The notes under the pieces are model-generated. The model saw only the letters and a list, made by a program, of their open reading frames with translations, did no database searches and was not told the origin of the DNA. From Marsupella aquatica (taxonomy: Eukaryota; Marchantiophyta), in the NCBI GenBank assembly GCA_973895155.1, contig OZ316893.1, forward strand, positions 744,001 to 808,000: a DNA stretch of 64,000 nt, given 5' to 3'. Below, piece by piece: positions 35,286 through 45,876 of the stretch. Both the position numbers and the translations under genes were made by a program. Position 1 is the stretch's first letter. Each line of letters starts with the position of its first letter.

Positions 35286-38051
35286 GCCACCATTGTCTTA
35301 TGCAAATGAGCGAGATATCGTCGTCGATCGCAAGAGGCTGGGAGATCTGATTGAAACCGCCACGACCTCTCCTCTGCTCCACCTCGAAGATCGCGCTCTG
35401 TCTTCCATTAAATCTCTCGTGCGTGTCTCCGACAGCAACGTCCATGCAGCATTAGATTTACTCCTGGATCGGCTCAAAAAGAACCATTCTCAGGTCCCTC
35501 GCTCACTTCTGATATGGGTTTGTCGAAATTCGCTCGGTCGTCCTTGATTTTTTAATTAGGGTCTTCTCCAAAGGCAAACAATCGCGATTTTGTGGCCGGC
35601 TGGCTCATCTGATGTGAATTGCAGACGCTTATGGAATTCAAGTTGTCGAGGTCTCGAGGGTTAAAAGATTTATTGAGGAATCAGTAACGCTCAATATCGG
35701 GCTCTTTCGCGTATAATTGCCTTCGAGCCTCTGATCAAGACCGTTCAACCCTATTTACGTTTAGCCCTGGGCAATTCAACGTAGCACGTACGGAGGAGAA
35801 CTTCAAGAGTAACAGTGTATCTTTAGGTAGCTCAGGGCAATTCACGGTAGCAGACTTTGAAGATCACCAGTGACGCTTTGGGTTTGCCTGGAGCAATTCT
35901 CCGTACCTAATAAGGCTCAGAATTTGACGATCAGCAGAGAAGCACCCTAAGGATGTTTTACCACCCATTCGCTTTCTTCAATTTGTGTAGTAGAAAATTG
36001 TGGGTAGCAAGTAGTTATTTTTGCAGAGGGCACATAAGGACTAGTGTCTGTAGATTCACCAGGTGCTACACAATAGGGCACAGCCCTAAGGTGGGCATGG
36101 TATATTACCCAATGAAAAGGTGGAAAGTTGAGAGAGGTGGTGAAGTCTCATAGCATATAATTGGTTTTGAAAACTGAGTCACTTGTTTACCCTGCAGGTG
36201 CGTTATTTGGCAGTGTTGCTGGTAGATGAACTATTCACTAGATCCAAGCTCTTCCGCTCGCTTTTGGTCCCTCAATTCGAGATCTTCATACTGCTCAGTG
36301 TCGGCTTCAGGGCAGATTATCCTCTCCCACCTCCAGATGATCGGGCCAAGTTGCTACGCAAGAAGAGCATAGAGCTGGTGGAGAAATGGAAGGACATGTT
36401 CGGACAGCATTACAAGCCGATTCGACTGGGCCATGATTACTTGAAGACCACTCTCAGGTTGGAGTTTCCTAACGCCAGAGAGGTCGCAACTTTGGCAAGT
36501 CAGCAGCGGAGGGACAGGGAGGAACGCACGCAAGAGCTGTTGAAGAGGAAATTCCGGTCGTTGATACAGGAATTTCCGAACTTTAAAGCTGATATCCAAT
36601 CTACACTCGACGAAATTGACCAATGTCTTGAGATTCTCGTTCCTCCAGCTGCTGCCTCGGAAGATGCTGCAGAGGGCACTCCAATTGTTGCTGACATTGG
36701 GGACGAAGATGATGAATTTGAAACATACGGAGTGGAAAGCCTTCGACAACTTCGGGGGGTAGTAGAAGAGCAGGATGTATTACCACAGGAATCAACAGAC
36801 AACTCAGCAGTTTTTGACACGCTTCGGGATCTTTACAAGCTTCTAACGACTCGACACATCGTGAATTCTCAGGAGTGGTTAACAACGCTGATGAGAGTAG
36901 ATCCTGAAGAAGACAGGCACTCCAGAGACTCCTTTCTCAGGGACATAATTGATCTCCGAAACCACCTGCTGCAAGTTCGAGCCAAGTGCGAGGGGCTGGG
37001 CATTCAGAGAATTGAGGGGAGTGGTGCGGGAGATGCTGGGGAGGAATTCGACGACGAAGTTTGGGAACAGGGAGATCTATTGACCGACCTAGGAGTTGTT
37101 CCACAAAGTCCTCCAGTTGAGAGCAGTCGGTCTGCTGACGCCCCCAGCTCCGGCTATACGACTACAGTGGAGAGTGAAGAAATCAAAAGCAATTCGGAGA
37201 AAATGGACCTAGTGGGTATCAAGCAAGATCTGCTGAAGGAAGCCCCGGTATTGCCATGGGGCTCATTCCTGGACACTTGGGGCAGTCAGAGTGCCGTCCC
37301 TGCCAACCCACGGGGGATGGAATATGAGAATCACTGGGGGAAGGTTGACTATGATGTCATGATCCCTGCTGAGAAGATTGCGGAAATCAGCGTAAGGGCA
37401 TCGTACTACAAAGCCCCAGAGGTTGAAATTCGCCCTTGTCGAGCTCCTCTGAGGAGTGGAGGGTTGTGCCAACGTAGAGATCTTCGAAAATGCCCACTTC
37501 ATGGGCTTATACGAGCGCGAGACGAGGAAGGAAATATTATTCCTAAAGAAGTAAAGCACGCACAGTCAGCAATTGGACCCCAGGCAGAAAATGCGAGACA
37601 GTTGACTGGAACTGGTGGTGACGAATCTGATGAAACTGGCATCCTTACAGGTCATCAAAGCTTAGACCCGGTCGAGCTAGCTGAGCAGGCGATAGGGAAC
37701 GTTAGGAAGATGGACGAACAAGCCAAGGCACTAGCACGGAGACATAGAGCGAAAAGAACTAGAGAGCACAACGAGGCCTGCTTAAGAGAAGCAGCTACTG
37801 CTCAAATTAGATTAGGAGAATTTGGTGAGGCTCCTAGTGGGGCTTTTGGTGAAGGGGGCAATGCTGACTCTCGTACAAAAAAGCCAAGAGGTGGGCTGAC
37901 CGCTCTCTTGCGAAAGAAACCAACGGTGAAAGATAGGCTGGCTCGCAGGCTACTGAATGGGCGTGTCACGGATGCAACTGTTAGTCAGCTAGCCAGGGAT
38001 CAAGATGCAGCTTACCGTGAATCTTTTCCCAATCAGTGGACAATGAAGTAG
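35233..38051 (+). CDS. UVSSA: UV-stimulated scaffold protein A homologue (transcription-coupled repair)
   Basis: Two exons, 35233-35493 and 36198-38051, join in phase 0 to give 704 residues. The N-terminal part is the helical VHS/ENTH-like domain: HAALDLLLDRLKKNHSQ across the junction to VRYLAVLLVDELFTRSKLFR, LPPP, then KLLRKKSIELVEKW...LGHDYLK. The middle is acidic and variable. The C-terminal DUF2043 region has LPWGSFLDTWG, the 'VPANPRGMEYENHWG' stretch and the zinc motif PCRAPLRSGGLCQRRDLRKCPLHG (about 500-523). UVSSA binds stalled RNA polymerase II and passes TFIIH to the lesion in the nucleus. The first in-frame ATG of exon 1 was chosen; no in-frame ATG lies between it and the upstream region. 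An out-of-frame upstream ATG precedes it. Confidence 0.93.
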
Positions 38052-39434
38052 TTGTCTTCATGAGTCTTCAAAAGGTTCAACATTATGTGTGTAGTCAACT
38101 GGACCACTGCTTATAGATACTGATCGAGGCGAACGTCCTGGTACAGTTTTGAAAGTTCCATCTTGAGATTGGTAAGCTGCGAAAGGGGAAACAGTGAGCT
38201 AATATGGAAGTTGTCAAGCTTACTCTAAGACTTCCGCAGGTTTCTGAAAGGAGGACCGGGAGTAAACTAGAGAGATACATCGAAGACCTTGCCTGGTGAG
38301 TTAAGGCAACTCGTAGAAGAAGTTTTTCTTTATTGCGTCTGAATTTCAGGACTTGTTAGTCTCAAAATTTATAAGTCAGGCCCTGGTGTTAATGACAAAG
38401 GACCGTCCTGAGATTTGCGTTGGTTGCCGAATAATATCCATCGTTTGAAAGTTGGCAGTTGAATGAGTGGGGGCTTCGTTTTTGCGTCATATGAACTACG
38501 TTTTAAAGGGCAGAATGTACAGAGTTCCGTATTTGTTTTGACAGCTCGGTCTGATTATTTCATAGTGGATTGCTGTCAGGTTTTGGACAGGAAGAAGTGA
38601 AGGCACACGCAACCATGCCTCTCAGATCAACCTCTTTGAAGACCATGATTGGGATTAAATTGTCAGATTTCGTACATGATCTCACGACTTGCAGAGTGAG
38701 CGCGGCAGATATGTCAATGATAGTTCAAAAGGATCTCACAATTAAAAAGAGTATCTAATTGACAAACGATGTAGGTATGCAATAGTTCCTAACTTCCCAC
38801 TCAGTTTCCGATGCAAAGGGAGAATCTCCTGTTCTTTGACGATTGGGCCGGCGTGTGAAATAGCTCAAACCCATACCAAAGAGAGAATAAAGCTACGCTT
38901 AACCGATTGATATTTTAAACTCTCCATGCCCTTCTTCGGTCCCGTGTGTCCTCATTCTTGATTGGGTCATTATTTGGCATCTTGTACTCTGTCCTTACCG
39001 TTCCCAAGTGGGGCATTTTAGACTTGAAAATCACTCAATTTGTGCCTCTAGTTGCTATTTCCTATCCTGTTCCATCAGAAATAATGGCATGATCGAAGGC
39101 AAAGTTCTGGCAAGGCAGAGTGAAAAAGGGGGCAACGCGGCTCTCGTCTGCCATCTTCGTGCGAATTTTGCATACCAACAATGAAATGCAAATTGTGTAT
39201 ACTAACTGCATTAGACTTAATTTTGGACAATCAAGTCCATGTCATATGGTGACAACTGATTCACCCATAGTCTCTGTCTTCTCCAACTACAATTGGGTTT
39301 TGTTATTGCATGTCAATGAAGATTTGGAGAAGAAAAAACATAGGGCAGTCTCCTCTTTGCCAAGGAGAGACAGTTGATTCCAATCAACAGCAATCGAATT
39401 GACAGAACTCGACAAATATCGAAGATAGAAATGT
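38052..39434. other. Spacer, 3' region of UVSSA
   Basis: No coding region or repeat was recognised. The first few hundred bases are probably the UVSSA 3' UTR. Confidence 0.4.
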
Positions 39435-40984
39435 CTACAGCTTTGTGCCAAATGCACGACATCGTTCGCAATGTTTCTTGCAGATATCCTCAAGCATCTT
39501 CGCTGTTGCTGTACGTTCCTGCTGCATTTGTTTTACCCGGGATCTCATCAATTGACGTTCTTCCTTACTGCCTACAGAAAAGTCATCGAGCCATTCAGCT
39601 ATAAGTTTCTCGAGGTGGTACATGTCCGATCCCTTGGTGTATCTTTTCCTTTTGTCATTGTCTTCTTCCAACGTTTCCGCATACATTCCTCACCAACCCA
39701 TACTTCATTGTCGGGTCGAGCAGCTTCCAAGTCTATGATCACCCATTTCCGTTCACCCATATCATTTACTTTGATAAGGTTGGGCCACCTTATGTCCCTG
39801 TGGGTGTAGCCTTTCATCCGCAAGGCCGCATAACATGTAATGCGTGGCATTTTCTAAATCCTTGCAATCCTCAGGCTTTGCAGATCGGTCACCAACAGAT
39901 TGTAGTTGCAACACTGTTTTACCCCTGGATGATTGGGTGGATATAAGTTGGATCAGGTACCTGGAACCATCGATTTTTTCATACAGGCATTTTATCGCGG
40001 TCACCTTATCTTTCATCAATCGTGGGATTTCCTTCGTCACACAGTCAGGATAGACCGTCACTGCTCCACCATCAGCTCTGCTATTGGCTTATATAATGCC
40101 AAGGGGATTTCACTATCCAGTTCTTCCTGTAGTTTCTGTAGGAGTCAGTGCATCCAAATGGTGCTATGTAGGAACTTAACTACTTCGGTCAATACATTCA
40201 AGTCATAGAGTTGTGAGATACTTTCAAGAACAATTTCCTTGCCTCGCGGATAGAGCTTCAGCCATTGAAACTGCCTTCCACCGCAGCCACCACCAATCAC
40301 ATAAGGGAGTTTACCATAGAACAAAAGGCTCCATGCCTTTAATTTTGAGGTGTTCTCAAGTACAGCCTCGTGCCGAAGTGCCCCATCTGTTTGATTCTCC
40401 CATCTGAGAATGAGACAATCCCTATAAAAACAGCTGGAAATCTGGTCTTAATAGCGGTTTTAGTGGTCGCAATGCTACAGTTTAGCCGGGGGATCGGGTG
40501 AATCCAATAACCAGTCCAAACCTTTTAATTTTCCGTTTGCTGGAGCTTCCTCATTTAATAATGAGATGAACTCTCCACTGAGATTAGCCAATTCATGTGA
40601 GTTGGTGGCCTCATTGCCTGAACAACAACACTTCATTTGTCCGAACACAGTATTGCAGAAGGATGCCAAGCTTTTCACCGCTTCGGGAGTATCAAGCTCC
40701 ACCAGCTCAAAAGTGTGTATTTTCTGGAAAATTACAAGATCGCTAATTGGGAGCAGTAATGGTGTCTGGGACCAAAACTCCGAGAGTTCATGGGCACTTT
40801 GTGGGAGCGTCGAAGGTGGTTCCAACAGTTTCCCAAAATAGCGCTCTCCAGCTTCAGCAGCAGCTCTTGCTGCCAAGGACAGGCATCCAAGTGATTGGTT
40901 TTCCAACTTTTCCAAGGAATCACTAGTGATTGGTTCTATTCCATCACCATCTCCCTTCTCCGGAGAAAACAAGAGCTCATCAAC
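39435..40984 (-). pseudogene. Decayed Crinkler-like protein kinase
   Basis: Consecutive minus-strand frames read as one protein once breaks are allowed. The N-terminal frame (40984-40475) ends in TAG. The next parts read FIGIVSFSDGRIKQMGHF, HEAVLENTSKLKAWSLLFYG, then PYVIGGGCGGRQFQWLKLYP and VLTEVVKFLHS, followed by TGA at 40145-40147. Next come EELDSEIPLALYKPIAEL and VTVYPDCVTKEI. A frameshift near 39845 leads to GYTHRDIRWPNLIK (catalytic HRD loop) and WVIIDLEAARP, with DLE where DFG would be. A last shift near 39680 gives YTKGSDMYHLEKLI. The HRDIRWPN and IDLEAA wording is that of kinase-like proteins of the Crinkler type, known from oomycetes and fungi and with relatives in early land plants. 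At least five stops or shifts make it non-functional. Family naming is from memory of motif style. Confidence 0.65.
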
Positions 40985-40999
40985 CACTGATCCAGTCCT

Positions 41000-42927
41000 C
41001 CTTCACTGGACACTCTTCACAACCCTAAACCCCCAAACCCTGACAGACCATCGTCGACAAAGAGCACAAATCTACTCTAACTTTGCAACTATAATCAAAT
41101 CTTGAGTGCATTTCTTTCCTCCGAGGACGTGCCTGCCTCTTGCTTACTCTCTTCTTCCTTCTTGTCCGCAGTCCAAGAATTGTCCACACTATCAACCAGA
41201 GGACGCAGATGATGGCCCGAAAACAGAGAGCTTCTGGCCATTCTCCCTCTACCTGGAGGTGGTACCACTTCGCGTCCACCTCCTGCTGGTGAGTGTACAG
41301 ACAATACACCGGACGGCCCTTTCCTTGCAATGCAGTTACCTGCCAAACCATACGAAAGGAGTTCTCAAATCGAAGCAAGGGATGGGAGGTACAATTCGTC
41401 AAGCGTGCTGCCTGATCTTAATACACAGTCATGCCTTCGGGAAGCGCTATCTATGGTCGTAATTATTGCCTTCTCAGATCATTCGCCTCTAGTTGAGAAA
41501 CAAACCAAGAGATTTCAAAGGCTGGAACGAGGAGCGATCCTTCCGATGGAGTGCCAAAAGCGGGGCCAAAAGACTACTCCTGCGTTCAAATGTGCTGAAT
41601 TTGCCGCATCTCATCTCTCTGTTTAACAGAAATTGCGAAGCACTCTGGACCGGCTTTCACACCTGAGGACTCTATCCAATTGCTCAAATTTTGCTTGAAG
41701 TGGACCTTGTACTCATCAACAGGAAACCAGAATTCCAAAAAGGCAAAAGTTTCTCAAATATTGGATTCACCAGAGCCCTAACGAGAAGAGCGATTTCAAA
41801 AGAAGACAGCCTCGTAATTCCAAAAGCATCACTCTTGCTTGACAACGAACAACATAGGAAACTTCTTCTCCATCCTTACCCTTGGACGAGAACTAATGAC
41901 CTGCCAACATGCTCTGGACCCAGGTGATTTATAGGAGCTGTAGATAAAACTCATCGACTACATTCGGCGGGAGATTGTTTTCCACACGTTCTTAACGGCC
42001 GTCGTCGTCATTCCAGCCCTGTCCGTCGGAACCAGTGCAACCCGAGCCAGAAGCATGTTCTTCCTCTTCTGAAATATTTTTCACGAGAAGTCTGCTCCTT
42101 CGCTCACAGCGACAACGTTACCGAGCGTTACCTCTGCATGCGGAAGGGGGATGGCTGAGAAACATTGGTGCCTGTCGAATATCTCCGCTTTTAGTCAGAT
42201 ATTTGTCTGTTGGAGACCAGTTGATATTCGCCTTTCGATTAATCAGAAGCTCCTAATTGGTGTCTGGTGTGCTGTGTGCCATGTCAGATTTCTGCATTGA
42301 AAAAAAACTCGCTGATCTTAGGATCTGTAATGTGTGATACTTCCTCAACTTTGTGATCCTCCAGGCTTTGAATCACTGATCCGATCATTAGCGTCTGAGG
42401 GAACCATGAGAGGGATGACTTTAAAGTTCAAAAACGATCTATTTCAGATTTCTGCAATTCCAGCCACGTTGCAGTCCACACTTCTAATGAAGTTTTTCCT
42501 TGCAGACCTTGTGTCATTTCATTTGGAGGTTACTTGTGGGGGAACTTCCCAAATGAATTAACCAGATTGATCGGACTGGATTGGTTTGCAGAACATTTCA
42601 CCCAGCACATACTCAAAGTCCTCTAAATCTTTCCCTAAGGATGGAGAGGTGCATGTTCATTTCTTCCAGGTTATGCACCTCAGACAAGCTGTTCATCTTA
42701 CTTTTCAAACTAATTCCAACTTCATTGTATAGAAGAGATTACAAACTGGATTTTGAATCTATTAAGTAAAAGAAAACATCAGCCCGGGATACTGCCAGGT
42801 CCTAGGATATAACCTGCAGTGACCAGCCAACTGTAGAGTTCCATGATGGAGATACTGTAAGGATAACATTGAAAGGCTACTAGAAAAAGGGTGAATCAAT
42901 CTAATGCCAAGTGGCTGCGTTAGATCA
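41000..42927. other. Spacer, no gene assigned
   Basis: No recognised family. On the minus strand at about 42000-42130 a short open stretch reads RLLVKNISEEEEHASG and continues Gly/Asp-rich to a TAA. It could be a terminal exon but cannot be tied to a gene. Confidence 0.35.
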
Positions 42928-44356
42928 TCAATTGTCTTTATTGATCTCTTTTACCATTGCTTCCGAAGAGTGCTTGGCGAACTGAAGCTGCTGAAATTTT
43001 ACAACAGGGAATCCTACAATGGAGAGAAAATGGGCAGGTTTTGAAAATGAATATATGTCATACCACACAGTGTCATCTTCCTTGTTCCATTCGACTGCAA
43101 ATCTCTCCTCTCCTGCCTGCACTCAAAGCATTAACACAGTAGAATCAAGGAACGCATCTAACGGCTGTGGGTACACGTGCTATCTGCGTTTGAAACTAGA
43201 ATTCTGCCAGATTGCGATCGAGCAGAGCCTTGATATCCTATACGAGCATGTTTTTGCCCTCTATTTGCATTACCCGTCAGAACCACTCTGGTTTCACGGT
43301 CTAGCCCATTTTCCACCGACAAAACTCGAAATCATGTGGAGGTAGAGCACCTTCACACACAGGATGTCTTCTCGATACAAATGCTGGGAGAAAGAGTGGA
43401 GAAGGCTGTAGGAAAGGGTAGGAAATGGATACACGTTCTACTCCTTTTCCTGTAAGGGAGAGCAGCTCCACTTCCCACAAAAGCAGTGATTTTCCAAAAG
43501 ATATTGAAAGGATAACTTGAAGATGACCATACCAGTAAGTGACCTCTAAGAGCGCCACCTGCAAATGCGAAAGCCGACAATCCAGAAATGTTCTCTGATA
43601 AATTGCTATCTCCTCGGTTAGCTGGCGAAATCTTTACTTGGCCATCTCTCAGAGTGTCCGTAATGTAAAGAATCTGCAGTGGATTGACGAGCCAAGCAAC
43701 CAACTCATGAGCCTGGATGCCAAACTTGCCCCCAACTTTGATCTGTGTACTAGGGTCAACAGAAATTGATCCCAGCTGCAAGTGCCTGCACTATTAAGAG
43801 GAATTCCTTCAGCGCAAGCACATCAAATACCAAGCCCTAATCAACAGTATAGCCAAAACTTACTACAAAAGCGCCAGTGTACTTGAATGAGAACCATCAG
43901 GAGCAGAAATTCGCATCTACGACTGACTGATTGCTGTCTTGGGCAATTGCAGAGACCAAAAGAAAGACTTTCCAATCTTACGGACCTCCAATTCTACAGC
44001 TTGTCTTTTGCTTTACTGAATGTGTTGAGTCCCGACCCAAGTCTCACACGACTGTGATTAATAGAAAATCCATTCCTTTTCAGTTCCTGGACTTTGTCGG
44101 CAGCAAAAGGTACCTCTGAAGTCATTCCCACATACTTCTCCTCGTAGTTGAAACCCCTGCATCACTCAAATTTCAGTTTTGGAGGGAAAGTAATGATTCA
44201 CATCCCATCGTCCGACATGCACACAATTTCGGCATATCACTGGAGAAACTGAAATGAGATAGCAGAAATTACTCGCTAAGCAGATTTAAACTTTTTCCCA
44301 GGTGAGCTTGGTCGGGCCCAAGCCCAAGCCCATTCGAATAAAATCAAGGATGCCAT
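42928..44356 (-). CDS. DUF1990/UPF0548 family protein, with an in-frame TAG
   Basis: Homologous to plant UPF0548 (At2g17695-like), function unknown. Exons on the minus strand: 44156-43986 (GFNYEEKYVGMTSEVPFAAD... LGSGLNTFSKAKDKL, stop, NWR), 43785-43533 (HLQLGSISVDPSTQIKVGGK... FAFAGGALRGHLL) and 43116-42928 (AGEERFAVEW... WYDIYSFSKPAHFLSIVGFP to the stop). All phases agree. The spacing from the Trp of NWR to VDP matches the homologue exactly, so the donor at 43985 (AG|GTCCGT) is ancestral. That exon carries TAG at 43996-43994, probably a former CAG. A GT at 43997 would shorten the exon by exactly 12 bases and remove the stop in frame. A first exon with MASLILFEWAWAWARPSS (ATG at 44356) fits the family start, but its donor is unclear and that frame meets TAG. 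Confidence 0.7.
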
Positions 44357-44808
44357 GAACTTAGACAAGGGACCACACGAGATGCAGGGCAGAGGTGTTA
44401 CTGGCAGGATGCAAGGAAAGAAGCCTCATCCTTGGGAGAAGGGCGATTCCACCAGAGCGCTGGCAACCACATTTTCCCAATTCTCGCTACAACGAGAAGG
44501 CGATCGGAACCCACGGATCGACGAGGAAGGAAGCTCACTAGTGGGAGCATTCAGGGACGGTGGCGATGCAGCAGCAGAGGAGCTTCGGTAGAGTGAAAGG
44601 CCGAATCCAGAGGCAGAGCGGACGAAAGAGAAGACCGCGGAAACCAAAGGGTACGAGTCTACGAGAAGAAGATGGCGGAGGAGTATCTTCAGGCAAGGCA
44701 AAGTGCTCCTGGAGGCCGGTAACCTTTCTTCCTCAATTACGTTTAAGGAGGCGGGTTCCCACACCGTACAGGTAAAATCTGTCGCTGTTACGGACGACAG
44801 CGTCCCCG

Positions 44809-44939
44809 CTACCCGAAGTGAAACTCGGGCAGGCGTTCGAAGGACAACTTTCGGGAGCCCGGTTTGAGATCTTTGTCGTTCTTGCGGAAAGGTTGTGTCC
44901 CGGCCGCGGACTACCCGAAGTGAAACTCGGGCAGGCGTT
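44809..44939. repeat. 29-bp direct repeat spaced 102 bp, each with a small palindrome
   Basis: The unit ctacccgaagtgaaactcgg plus gcaggcgtt occurs at 44809-44837 and 44911-44939 without mismatch. Each unit can fold as CCCGA-agtgaaac-TCGGG. It lies between the divergent DUF1990 and KOBITO1-like genes. Confidence 0.85.
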
Positions 44940-45876
44940 GGAAGGGGGCACGTACAGCCGAACGGGCCTCGGGCAGCGGGCAGGGAGCTGGTCAGTTGGT
45001 TCTCCCCAATGTAGAAAAGTGTTTGGGCTCTGATTGACTAACAGCGTCCCCGGTAGTTTCGGCAGAGCGGCAAAGCAGCTTCGTTTGTTGGAGGACACTG
45101 CTCTGTCGTCATGGAACAAAATCATGGGCGCCTTGTGTCATAAATACATGACCCAAAGTTCGAATCTAGAGAGCTAGTGATATAGCATTGCAGAGCACAT
45201 ACTTCGACTGCATAGAGCAAGATTTTGCCAGTGGTTGTGACGTCTAGCTTTCCCCTTGTAGTAATTGCTGGATTGTTTGTTGGATTGCTTCTGTAGAACC
45301 CCTGCCGGCAGTCAGTCCATGCATTATTGCCGTCAACTGAGTGAATCATAGGAGCAGTACGACGGGACTTTGCGATGCGAGCCAAGACATCATTCTAGTG
45401 TCGCTGGATTGGTTGGTACGGGTGGGAGTCTGAATAGGCGGGCCCGATACTTTCACTTGTTCACGGATCAGCAGCTATTCAGGTGGAAATGTGGCATAGG
45501 GTCAGGAAGTCGTTGGGATTGTCGATCTCGCTTGAATTTGGTTGTTCTTGAGTGAGTGGAGGTCAGCCGGCCAATGTTAAGAGTTTGAAAGTGCTGCAGA
45601 TTGGGAGTGTTTTTCCATGGGTGGCGATCGAAGGTGGCATTTCAGACCGTTTTGGGCTGTTTTGGACTTTGATTTTCTAACCGGATTGGTGACTCTTTGA
45701 CGGTGCCCAATCTTGTGGATCGAGGGTGGCTTGCGAAATCCTCGGTGCAGGGAAGTTTGATTAGTCTGCGATTTGACCGCATGGTTGGATTGGCCTATTG
45801 CCTGTACCGAGTGAGATTTTCTTCTCAAAAACTCGTTGAAAAGTTTGTGGAGGCGTATGGTAATTTCCGGTTGAGG

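Noticed and set aside
19754-44156. Reassigned stop codons (TAG read as Gln, as in some green algae)
   Set aside because: Intact genes end normally with TAA, TGA and TAG at the conserved length (UVSSA and KOBITO1 end in TAG), and the broken frames also contain frameshifts. Ordinary decay explains the stops.
44355-44775. Plus- and minus-strand frames between DUF1990 and KOBITO1
   Set aside because: Gln/Arg- and Ser-rich frames without recognisable domains in a likely promoter and leader region; judged non-coding.
45697-45876. Longer N-terminus for the KOBITO1-like protein
   Set aside because: The frame is open upstream, but the added residues bring nothing conserved and would put 58 or more residues before the membrane segment; ATG at 45877 gives the usual layout.
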